From positions 59,439,650-59,503,649 of the forward strand of contig CM038469.1 in the NCBI GenBank assembly GCA_021464415.1: DNA of 64,000 nt. The letters run 5' to 3'. The notes below the pieces were generated by a model. The model saw nothing but the letters and a program-made list of their open reading frames with translations, did no database searches and had not been told where the DNA came from. The position numbers were made by a program, and so were the translations under genes. This DNA is from Lonicera japonica. Lineage: Eukaryota; Streptophyta; Magnoliopsida; Dipsacales; Caprifoliaceae. Below, in pieces: positions 25,793 through 36,944 of this stretch. How positions within the stretch are numbered: the first letter of the stretch is position 1; every line of letters begins with the position of its first letter.

Positions 25793-28616
25793 CGAAATTT
25801 CTTCCTTGGCATTGCTGAGCAAAAGAGGCATCTTATCTGAGCTCGATTCCAAGCAATCGCCAACTTCATGGTTTAGAATGACGTTTTGTTCTTTTCATTT
25901 TCCTTACATCACAGTATAAAATCCCAACGTCACAAAAATTGCTCCAATAATACTGCATAAACGATCATTTGACAAACATCGATTGTTAATTTGCAACCAT
26001 TCGGACATAATTTAGAAAAAAGAAAAAGTAATTTTCTAGACTGACACATTTTTGTAACACAAAACTAATACTTGATGTGATGAATATATATAATTATCAG
26101 CGTGCCATTTTTTGGAGTCGCATTTTTTTGTTGGTGTTGAATTACAAGTAATAAAAAGTCAAATCTCACTTTTCTTGAGTTTTAAATTTATAATTGGATT
26201 AAGTGAAGTAAGCATAAACAAATAAATAACACCTGCCAGCATAAAGGGTTTCACCGAGGAACAAAACAGCCATAAAGACAGCAATGGAAATTTCCATGGG
26301 CCTAAACATGCTTACAAATATTGGGCCCTTATCGTGTAAGCACCACGTGTGAACTCCATTCCGCGACACTACCCCAAACACCGCCAAAAATGCGAAAACC
26401 AAATATTTCATTAAATCCCCACATTATACATTTATAAGCGTTTCACTTTAAGCCTCCATGTTCAATTCTCGTTCCTTTTCTATTTTTTTGCAAATTAGCT
26501 GAGTTTATTCATTGCTTGTATAGAAAAAAGGGTGCTTGTAGAAGCACTCATATAATCATATATTACTATTTTTGTACCTTTTTATTTAGTCATCTATACT
26601 ATTTTTGTAATTTTAGAAAGGCACCCTAACAATAAGAGCACCCAAATTAAAAAATACAAATGAGTAAATATTTCTCAAGCTATTCAACATTCTCAGAGAT
26701 GTTATTTACCTTCTTTCTAGAGCTATTGGTAATCCTATTGATTACTTGTAACCCAACGTAAAGACTGAGCAAACACCAATTTAATAACAAATTAATTTAA
26801 ACTTTAATTTTCTTTATGATAATCACGAAAGATAGATTTAATTGGCTTATTGGAGTTGTGATGTGAAGATATTTTTGATGATGTTCATTGGCTACCCATT
26901 GTAGTTCATTCAAAATGTTTAAATCAATCTACTAACTAATGATTCAAAGCATTGAACATTGTATATATGGGAACTATTTATAATACTAATCTAAAATTTA
27001 TTGTTATAGACTTTAATTATATAAGTACAAAACCATATAATCAATATATATATATATAGACATATACATATATATAAGTGAGTGTAGGCAAATATATCTT
27101 AGTTGTATTATGAAATTAAGTAGGAAAACTTGTTTGTTTTAAATTGATTGAACAAGGTAGGACATGAATTCAATTGTCAAAGTAATGAAGATACATATTT
27201 TCTTCACAATCGTTGAACAGGTGAATTAAGAAAAAGTTATGGTCTCAAATTTGGGTGCCTTTAAGTGTAAATAACATATTTATTGTATTCTTAAAATGGG
27301 TGTTGAAATTAAACTTTCAGAGTGCCAATACTAACACCCATAAAAAAAATGTGTTCAAAACTAACTAAAAGAAAAGGAGTAAAAATCATTGTCTCTAAGG
27401 AGAGTATTTTTCTTATTATAAAATCTGAATGCTTAATGCCAAACAAAATCTTTCCACAATGAATTTGGATTTCTTTCCATAATCAATGTCAAAAATTCGG
27501 TTTCCATGAATTTGGATTTCTTTCCACAATGAAAATAAAAATTCCACAGAAGAAGGTAGAGAAGAAGCAATAGTAGAAGACAATGATAGTTTTTTTCCGG
27601 GAACTGCTTCACAGTTGCTGCCTGCAAATTAATTAAACAAAACTTCACATCTCAACCAAGTTTTGTCAGATAGCAAAAAAAACGATACAAAAGTATTGAC
27701 TCATTAAATAGCACATTAGTGTAGTAATGGTATAAACATATATAATAAAGAAGTTTACATAACTACATAAGTTCTATCTTGAGAATAAAATAGCTTATTA
27801 AGGATGTGTTTGATAAATAAATTAAAAAACAAAAAGAAGAAGAAGAAGTTAGAATGTGTGATTTTTTTCCCTGAAGAGCTCTCCTATCTGTAATTTTCTA
27901 TAGAATCTAATTCTTTAAGCGATGGCAAATAAATTTGTGTTCCTTTTTTACTGGCTTAACAGTCCGCTTCTCTTTATAGTACTCTTAATTTAGGTATGTT
28001 TTATATTTTCAAAGGGATTTGTAATTACAATCTTATAGTAGAATTTTGGCTAAACAAAAATCAGGATTGGTTTAGGAAAACACATGAGATGTAAATCCTT
28101 ACTATTATAAATGCAAACAAAATTCAACTTTCATCCAACTTGTGTAATATATGAATTGATCCTATTAATATTATTTTTCTCCAACAAGAGAATAAAAAAT
28201 AGCAAAACCAAAAGTCTCAACCCTTACCACTTGTCTAAGCAAAAATACCTAACCATTCAACGATTGTAGAGGGATTCAAATGGATGACATCAGTGCATTA
28301 GTCATTGGCCGGGTGAAATAATAAGTGTGAACCTCACTTACCAACTAATTAACACACTGATGTCGCATCATTCGAGTCACTTCTTTGAGTCACAATACTC
28401 ATTCCCTCTTTTAAATATATGTTCATTTATATAGGAGTCGCACAAGTAACGCGTGCGTAGGGAAAGAAAGCTAGGTATTTATTAAATTGGGGGGATCTTA
28501 TTTACTGTAAGGATGGTCCATATTGCACTAGAGACGTACACAAAGTAATTGCCATGAGAATTCCTCCAAATACCCAATTTGAGAGTTGTAGTGAATGTAG
28601 AGGAAAATCAGAAAGG

Positions 28617-28662
28617 ACTGAAGAAGAAGAAGAAGAAGAAGAAGAAGAAGAAGAAGAAGAGA
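28617..28662. repeat. (GAA)n trinucleotide tract inside exon 4 of WAT1 pseudogene B
   Basis: On the coding strand this is a run of TTC/CTT repeats where copy A has only a short TCTTCTTCTTCA. The expansion lies in the codons after the YKGPPIL block. Confidence 0.92.
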
Positions 28663-30099
28663 GATGAGGATAGGTGGGCCCTTATAGAGGGTGACTATGA
28701 AAGCACGTAATATTGATATTAAAGCACCCATGCATATGGCTACTCCATTTGAGCTTCTTATATCTATCTTTTCCATCCTATATATAAACAAACAAACATA
28801 TAAAAACAGCATTAAATAATTCAAACAAGAATCCACTGCTTTTTTTCTCTTTCTTTTAAAACATATTTCACAATTGGGACCAATCACTGATTACATCACT
28901 CTAACTAGACCTTGTCAAGTGTATTTGTGAATCAACTATTTTGTAAAATATTTTGGGTATTTAGCATTTCTCTTTTCTTTTTAAATGCTCTTGGTATTTC
29001 GAGTACAATTCCTGTTTTTGGATATAAAAAAGTGCACCAAATCTTACGATAATAACCATGTTTTATTTTTAACCAGTTATTATGTTGGAATCAGTCAATC
29101 ATTGTATCTTTAAAAACGCGCACATCGAATAAAAATTGAATTTTTAGTTTAAAACGGAGAGAGTATTACTATTATAAACTGAAGGAAGGACCCAAGCCTA
29201 GTTCTTTAAAGGTGGTTTGAAGAGATAAAAGACATTTTCAAAAGAGAGCATTATTTAAGGGGAAATGTTAACAACTACTCCACCAACTCAATTTTATTTT
29301 TCATTTTTAAAAAAGATAGGAAAAAAAAAACAGTAATAAAATACATTAAGATATTATTAGTTAACCCAATTAATTAAGTGATGGACAAAGTTAAGGCTTA
29401 CCTGAATAATATTGAAAGCATAAATGTAAAAATTGGAATTAGATTGCCCATTGCAGATAAGAGAGTTGGAGAGCTGTACTTTAGTGCAGTAAATGCAAGT
29501 ATCTGTGCCAGACTCCTGTAATACAAATACATTCTATTAACTATATATATAATATATATGTTTTGGAAAAAAAAAAGGCTATTATATATATTAATTGTTA
29601 AAAATAATTCTGATTACTGCCAGAGAAAACGGTGCATAACGTGATAGTACATATCATGCTTCAAACTAGTGTATTGCTATACATGGTAGGAGCAAAAATT
29701 TGCTTTGGGCTTTCTAAATTTTGAGACGAAATTTTTTTACTCTGCCGTTTTGTGTTTTTAATGTTTTCAAGTGTTACCCAATTAAGCTGATGAGGAACAA
29801 TCTACAAAGGACTGAGAAAGTGAGAGGGTTGCCTTTCCTCCTGCAAGTGAAATTGAAAAACAAAAAATCATATAAAGTGTTAGTGAAATTTGAGACGATC
29901 CACCTAAATATATAGGCTGCGTTTGGTTACTCGTAAATGTTGCGAGAAAGGTTAGTTTGCAAGGAAAATGAAATTTTTTTGTTCGGTTGGCACGGTAAAT
30001 GAAAAAATTGGGTTTTACTTTGCGCTGGCAAAAGGTAGCCCAGTTGATATTTATGCTGCAGTGATTTTACAACAAACCAAACACAGCTTTGGATTCTTA

Positions 30100-30280
30100 G
30101 CGCTCATTTTAGTTCGAGTTTTTGTACGTTCCTAAAACTCAAAATTGTAATTTCACATGAGAAGCTTGACTTTCGTCAACTTATGAGTCAACTTCTTGAT
30201 ATAAACTATAAGATACTTCTACTATAAATTTATCATTTTAAAATTATAAAAATGCACTAAAACTCAAACCAAACGAACAG
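30100..30280. mobile_element. Harbinger-like MITE in intron 1 of pseudogene B
   Basis: Orthologous to the element at 8482-8663: TTA flanks at 30097-30099 and 30281-30283, left end GCGCTCATTTTAGTTCGAG, right end CTCAAACCAAACGAACAG. Its matching position shows that it inserted before the A/B duplication. Confidence 0.65.
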
Positions 30281-30617
30281 TTAAATGAACAGAAGAAAAA
30301 GATCGATAAGTGCTTGTATTTAGTCAGTAAACATGAAGGATAACTAAATTTACCTGAATAAAAAAAAGGGAGAAGGGAGAGAGAGCCGAGGGCATTATAG
30401 TAAACACTGAAAACAAAGTTGCTCATCCCTTTAGCTAGTGCTGCGCGTCTTGGTTAATGTTGACATGCCCACATCTGTGAATTCCACTGTTATCATTGCC
30501 ACCAATGGAGTCCAACTCATAAGCACCTAGATAATTCCTTGTGTCAAGTATCAAGCACGCTAGCTAGCATTTAACTGGTATCTTAACTAGTGATAATTCC
30601 TTGTGTCATTTTGTTAG

Positions 30618-31117
30618 TGTGAGTTTATTAGCTCACTTTTTTTTTTTACGATAAGGACGACTTGGAAGTTAGTCTTTTTATGATTAGAGTTTGGAAGTTT
30701 AGGACTTAGAAGCTAGTTCTTTTATAATAAGGACTTGGTTTTGGTCACAAAATTACTAGTACAAATATAGGTCTTATTTATTCTTTGTACTCATCGGATA
30801 ATTGTTCTAGTTTTCAAGGTAGATATAGCGAGAAGATTCTAGAGTTCTAGAGAGAGAAAACCAGGGTTTGATTGTACTTTTGGTTTGACCCAGTCAATCA
30901 TTAATAAAGTTTATCCCCCAGTGGAATGTGGTACTACCGATACATCCTTATTTGCTTGTGTATATTGGTGAGTGTATTTTCTTTATTCTCCATTATTATT
31001 GTTTTCATTATTGTGGAGCCTTTGGTGCATGGTAACTTTAATTGCAGTAACATATTGTTTCTTGCGATTCCTCCACATTGCGTTAGTAGTATGATTTAGC
31101 TAGGGTTTTGTACAACA
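30618..31117 (+). repeat. 5' LTR of a Copia retrotransposon
   Basis: About 500 bp, starting TGTGAGTTTATTAGCTCAC and ending TACAACA. It aligns along its whole length with 34560-35063. A degraded primer-binding site (TTGGTATCAAACGG, compare TGGTATCAGAGC for initiator Met-tRNA) follows directly at 31120. Confidence 0.88.
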
Positions 31118-34100
31118 AATTGGTATCAAACGGATAGGTTTCCGGTTAGGGTTTTAAGTATTAAACTATACTCGGTTAAGTTAGAAAAGCTTTATCGTAA
31201 TCTAAGATGTCTGACGGTAATTCAAAAAAAATAGGTGCACCATAGAAGGAGATTAAAGCACATCAGGTTAAAGTGGTTGCAAGTTATGATGTTGACAAGT
31301 TCGATGGAAGAAAAGTAAATTTTGGCATGTGCCAGTGTCAGATGCACGGTATTCTCTTCTAACAAGAGTTACACAAAGCACCGGTGGGAGCGTCAGCCAA
31401 GCCCACTTTATGATCCGATACTGACCGAAAAGAGAACGATCTATATACGTGTAGCACTATTCGGTTGAATTTATCTCAGAACATCGTGTACTACATTATG
31501 AATAAGACATTGGTCCTTAGTATATAGAACAAGCTCGAGACTAAGTATATGACGAAGATGATTGATAATCGTGTATATTTAAAAAAATAAGTTTTTCGAT
31601 TTGACTATACTAGGGGTACACCAATGAGCGATCAAATCGACGAGTTTAGCAAGATTATCTCGGGCCATAAAAGCTGAAAAGTCGAAGTGGATGATAAGGA
31701 TAAGGTTATTATGTTACTTAACTCACTCCCAGAGTCCTATGAGTATCTTAGCACTACGTTGTTTTATAGGAAAAAAAATGTTACTTATAATGAGATAACG
31801 GCGGCAGTATTAGCCAACGAGAAACGGCTGAAGGAGAAGGGTGATGTCTTCTCAAAAGCATTGGTAGCCTGGGGGAGGAGTGAGAGAATGCATCAGGAAA
31901 GACGAGGAAGGACTTATTTTAAGTCCCGACCTAGGGACGTGGCTCTAGATGAATGTTTCAAGTGCAAACAAATTGGACATTGAAAAAAGAATTGTCCTTT
32001 ACTAAAGGGCGGAGATAAGAAGAAATTTACAAAGATCGTTAACATGATTACAAAGATCGTTAACATGATTACATTAAAAGAAGAATTGTCCTTTGTAAAT
32101 GATTACTCAAAGTGGACATGGGTTTATCCTATAATGCATAAATACCATGGTTTTTAAGTATTATTGAGGTGGAAGGCGATGGTGGATAATCTGATTAGTA
32201 GAAAAATCAACATGCTTAGTTTAGATAATGGAGGCGAGTACACTAGCGATCTTTTTAAAAAGTATTCTCAACAAGAAAGGATTATTCGTCACTTCACCGT
32301 GAAAGGGACGTTGTAATAAAACAGAATAGCAGAAATTATGAACATGACCTTGCTGGAAAAGTGAGGTGTACAAATGCCGGGTTGGGTAAGCAGTTTTGAG
32401 CCGAGGTTTTATATTATGCTACTTTCGTTTTGAATCATTTCCATGTTCAGGTGTTGAGTATAAAACTTCAATTGAGGTTTGGTCAGAATCTCATTCTAGT
32501 TACGATGGTATCTACATATTTGGTTGTTCAATTTATTATCACATTCGTAATAAAAAAAACATGAAAACAAGGCCCGGAAAGCTTTATTCTTGGATACAAG
32601 TGATGAAGTCAAAGGGTTCAAATTTTGGTGTATTTAAGACAAGAAGATAGTGATTAGCATAGATGTTATTTTCGATGAGGCGTATATGCTCAAAATGTCT
32701 CTAATGGAGAAAGTTAGTTCTTCCGATAAAGGGAAGAAGCATGTGAGCAAGGTGGTGGTGCAAACGGATTTGACTCATTCGTTGGGTCCTTCGGATATGA
32801 ATTCGAGATCAAATTCCGAGAAGGACAATGAGACTCCCATAAAAGGGTCTAGTCAATAACAGGTTCAACAAGAACGACAAGTATCATAGGTACCTCTATC
32901 TTTAGCCCTTGATAGAGAGCCTTGGGCTCACAGTGCACAACAATGTTATAGCTAGCTATGAAGGGTGTATGGCTTATGCATTAGTTGGTTTTGGGGATGA
33001 GCCTTCTTCATATTTAAGAGGTTATGAATGATAGCGAAGCCAAGTAGTGGAAAACCTCCATGGATGAGGAGATACAGTCTCTTCATAAAAATAAGACCTA
33101 AGAACTTTGGAAGCTACTAAAGGGAAAAAAGCTTATTAGGCGTAAGTGGGTGTTCACAGAAGTAATGATTTAATTACAATGAAGTCTTTTCTCCAGTGGT
33201 TAAGCATACTCCAATCCAACTGTTGTTGGCTATAGTGGCACAGATTAATTTAGAGCTTGACTAACTTAATTTCAAGACCGCGTTTTTGTATATGGATCTA
33301 GAGGAAGAGATTTATATATCTCAGCTGAGGGGTTTAAAATTATTGGCAATGAAGACCAAATGTACAAATTTAAAAAATCCTTGTATTGTTTGAAGCTATC
33401 GACTCATCAGTGTTACAAGAAGTTTGACATGTTCATGCTAGCGCAGGGGTTTAAGATGAGTGAATACGATAATTATGTTTATTTCAAATTACTCAATTTA
33501 TGTGACTTTATTTATTTACTCTTGTTTGTCAACGATATGCTCAGAGCTTCCCAGAGCAAGGTGGAGATCGACAAGGTTAAGGCTCAGTTGAATAGCGAGT
33601 TTGAAATGAAAGATTTGGGTGGAGCTAAGAAAATTCTAGGTAAAGAGATCTTAAGAGATAAGAAAAATGAAATATTATGCCTTACGCAAAAGAAGTATCT
33701 CGAGAAAGTGGTCGTCAGATTCGAGACGGTAAACTCAAAGTCGGTGAGTTCTCCATTAGCACCACACTTCAAACTCTTGGCAACGATTGCTTCAAATTCA
33801 AAGGAAAATGTGGAGTATATGGCGAAAGTTTCTTATGCAAGTATAGTAGGGAGCTTGATATATGCTATGTTTTTTACTCAGCTGAAGATTACAAGTAAGA
33901 AGTATTGGCTTGCAGTGAAGTGAATTCTATAGTATTTACGAGTTACAAAGGATAAGGGTTTAGTATTCCAAAAAAACAAAGGGTTGATTTGAACTACACT
34001 GGTGACTTAAATAAGCCAAAGATCGTCTACGGGTTATATGTTCACATTGGGTTGAGGTTCAGTAAGCTAGAGATCCATGTTACGAGGAATGGTAGCATTG

Positions 34101-34559
34101 TCTACTACATACACGTAATATATTGCGGTCACGAAGGCGGTCAAAGAAGTCTTATGGCTATGGGGTCTAATTGATTATTTGGGGTAAGTCCATGAGCATG
34201 TGAATGTGCATTGAGACACTCAAGATGCAATTCACTCAGCCAATAATCTAATTCATCACCAGCTGACAAAGCATATAGATGTTCAGTTTCACTTCATAAA
34301 GAAGATTATTGAGAGAGGTGAAATACATCTGAAGAAGATTGACACCAAAGATAATCTAGCATATATGTTGACCAAGGTGGTACCATTAGCTAAGTTTGAG
34401 TATTGCTTGACTTTAGTCAATATCCTTTAATATTGATTCCCTTCAAGGCTCTAATAAGCTAGGTCATTCAGGACCAAAAGGGTGATATGCAAGATTGATG
34501 TATTGTTGATCGTAATTATTTTACAAGCATGTGATCGAAGTTCACCCAAGGTAGAGATT
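31118..34559 (+). pseudogene. Copia (Ty1-type) gag-pol interior, decayed
   Basis: Order is gag, integrase, reverse transcriptase, RNase H, which defines Copia. Gag starts near 31207, has an intact stretch at 31687-31983 (LLNSLPESYEYLSTTL) and reaches a zinc knuckle CFKCKQIGH. Integrase core pieces lie at 32095-32320 (NDYSKWTWVYPI, LDNGGEYTS). Reverse transcriptase is at about 33060-33920, with YLLLFVNDML where an active enzyme has the V-D-D pair. RNase H pieces lie at 34190-34440 (HQLTKHIDVQFHF). Stops and frameshifts separate almost every block. A polypurine tract (AAGGTAGAGAT) precedes the 3' LTR. The element is dead. Confidence 0.88.
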
Positions 34560-35063
34560 TGTGAGTTTATTGGTTCACTTCTTTTTACAATAAGGACTTG
34601 GAAGTAGTCTTTTTATGATTAGGACTCCGAGATTTAGGACTTGGAAGTCAGTTTTTTTATAATAAAGACTTGGTTTTGGTCACAAGATTATTTGTATAAA
34701 TATAGGTCTTGTTTATTCTTTGTAATTATCGGACAATTGTTTCTACTTTTCAAAGTAAATAGAAGGAGGAAATTCTAAAGTTCTAAAAAAGAAGTTCGAG
34801 AGAGAAAAAACTAGGGTTTGCATGTACTATTGGTTTGATCCAATCATCAATAAAGCTTTTCACCTGGTGGAGTGCAGCACTGCCAATATCACCTTATTGG
34901 CTTGTGTTTGTTGGTGAGTGTTTCTTCTCTATTCTCAATTATTGTTGTTTTCATTATTGTGGAGCCTTTGGTGCATGGTAATTTTGATTGCGGTAACATA
35001 TTATTTCTTGTAACTAGTCCACGTTGTGTTAGTAGCTTGGTTTAGCTAGGGATTTGCACAACA
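34560..35063 (+). repeat. 3' LTR of the Copia element
   Basis: About 504 bp starting TGTGAGTTTATTGGTTCAC and ending CACAACA, matching the 5' LTR with many substitutions and small indels. That divergence suggests an old insertion. The 5-bp flanks (GTTAG and ATTAA) no longer give a clean target duplication. Confidence 0.88.
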
Positions 35064-35079
35064 ATTAAAACTAAGTTGA

Positions 35080-36430
35080 GACTGACTGCTAATGATTCAG
35101 GTATTCCTACAGGCTGCTTGCAGTCCCTAGTTTTCTGGTTTAGAAGTGTTCCTGGAATCATTTCTGTTCATGCTTGCTGGTGGGTGGGCAGTGGCTATAA
35201 GCTTGTAAAATTATTTCTAGCATGATTAGTGACTGGGGGTGGGGGGGGGGGTGCAATAACTGAGCAGCTTGGTGTTTCTAATGTAGTCTCTAATAAATTC
35301 AGAGCAAAAGTCTCTGAAATTTTATTAATGGGCGGTGGTACATCCTTCAAAGTTTCAGAGCTGTTTATCCTACTGTGACTAGGTCTGTGGAAGCTAATGT
35401 TCCTTATCTTAAGGGGATGTTCTAATTCGAACTCCTCCTGTTTTTAGGAGCTTTCTTTCAAAGATGTATATGATGTTTGTCGTAGTAGGGTTCACTGTTA
35501 TAAATGGCTTACTTGTGTTTGGCAGCCCTACATCCCACTTAGAAATCATGGTGTATAGGGCTTTGAGAAATCATTTGCCTACTAATGATAACCTTAAGGA
35601 AAAGAGGTATGGTTATAACCTGTTTTTGCTGCATGTGTAAAAGTGATGAAGAAATTGTTACTCATTTATTCTTTTCTTGTCCCTTTGCGTACTGTTTGGA
35701 ATTGGTTGTTTGAGAAGATTGCGTTTACTGGGGACTTTGATGATTTCTTTAAGGGTGTTTTTCTGTTTCAAATGAGTGCTCAAGTGAAGGAGATGTGGCT
35801 CTCTATTGTTGCAACAATTCTTTGGGGTGTGGTACCATGTTCAACACTGTTAGAGATTTGACGATTATTAAAGGTTTTAGGTTCAATGCAATCCTTAGAA
35901 GAGTCCAAAAATTGTTGAAGTGGATGGTTCCCTCCATTGGAAGGGTGGATGAAATGCAATACGGATGGGCTTTCTAAACTCCCAGCTCACTAGGCTGCAT
36001 GTGGTGGTCTTTTTCATGACAGTAAAGGGGAGGTTTGTGGTGTCTTTGCCCAGAAATTGGGGCTGGGACTGAACTTATGGCTGTACTTTTGGCAGTTGAG
36101 TTGGCTCATAATAAGGGTCGGAGGCGTGTCTGGTTTGAGATGGACTATTCTCACTCTATATAAAAAAAAATCAAATTGGAAGATAAGGAGGAGGTGGGAA
36201 AGATGCATGCGACTTCTGGCTGATATGGAAATTCGGACGTCTCACATTTTAAGAAGGGGAATGTCCCACCTAATAGACTATCGAATACTGCTTTAAATGT
36301 ATGTAGTTTTTGTTGGTTGGATTTCGCTATTCCTGAGATTAGAGGGGCAGTGTATGATGATAGACTCGGTAAGGCTAAGTATAGGTTTAATTTGTTGAGT
36401 GTTACTTTGGTTTTTTCTGCTGTATTTTTG
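35080..36430 (+). pseudogene. LINE fragment: zinc-binding and RNase H-like part
   Basis: Broken plus-strand frames resemble the end of plant LINE polyproteins: a zf-RVT segment near 35500-35710 (cysteine near CMCKSDEEIVTHLFFSCPF) and an RNase H-like segment near 35900-36160 (GTELMAVLLAVELAHNKG in a shifted frame). Stops and frameshifts occur throughout. A G-run at 35236-35251 interrupts the upstream part. Whether it belongs to the same LINE family as 1-1650 cannot be told. Confidence 0.65.
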
Positions 36431-36944
36431 TTTCTTCTTCAACAAAAGGCTAGCAAATGACTAATCCTTTGCTAATTGTGTCGAAGATGGTGTTTTTCTT
36501 TGAAAGCGTAAACATTAAATAGAAACTTATGATTTAGGAGGAAGCTTATATTTTCTAGTAGTAGTATTACAAAACTTTGTTTCACTTTCTCCATAAATAG
36601 AACTTTATTTATCTTCCGAAAATGTGCAATGTTGAAGGTATTTTCACAATGCCACAGCACTCTCAATGCCCTGTGTATAAAGAAGTAGACTTCTGCTGAA
36701 CTAACAGCTAAAGCTTTGGGTGCAAGAGTAAAGCGTTTGATCCTTATAATTGGTATCAGGAAGAGCCGTACTGGGGGGGCCAACACATACATACAACGAG
36801 AAAGGAAGCCCACTGCGTAGAGCTTTTAATGAACCAAACACAGCTTTCTTACAATTTACGATTAAACATTATTGTTTTTTTAATTTTTGTGGCTTATTTG
36901 GTTTCAATTTCCTCATGAGTAACAATATATATCCAAAAAAAAAT
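36431..36944. other. 3' flank of WAT1 copy C, no gene
   Basis: Contains a sequence resembling a Copia primer-binding site (ATTGGTATCAGGAAGAGC near 36750), perhaps a retrotransposon remnant. The 3' UTR of WAT1 copy C should lie near 36800-36944. No polyadenylation signal could be assigned with confidence. Confidence 0.35.

Larger units (their letters stand above)
25793..30520 (-). pseudogene. WAT1-related transporter pseudogene, copy B (duplicate of copy A)
   Basis: All seven exon equivalents of copy A are present: 30520-30354, 29840-29778, 29515-29402, 28777-28506, about 27621-27450, 26384-26233, 25952-25793. Introns align with copy A as well. Lesions: exon 1 has a 4-bp insertion (near 30447-30452) followed at once by a stop, plus a 1-bp deletion near 30365; exon 4 has an expanded TTC tract and an altered 3' part, both shifting frame; exon 5 has an extra A, an internal repeat of the ERNPNS segment and no recognisable 3' end; the exon 6 acceptor AG is now TG at 26385-26386; exon 7 turns two Trp codons into TAA and TGA and the original stop codon is changed. 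Exons 2 and 3 are intact. It cannot encode a functional transporter. Confidence 0.92.

Noticed and set aside
36472..36813. 113-aa minus-strand open frame next to WAT1 copy C
   Set aside because: No domain, lies between a LINE remnant and the WAT1 3' end, and contains a primer-binding-site-like sequence.
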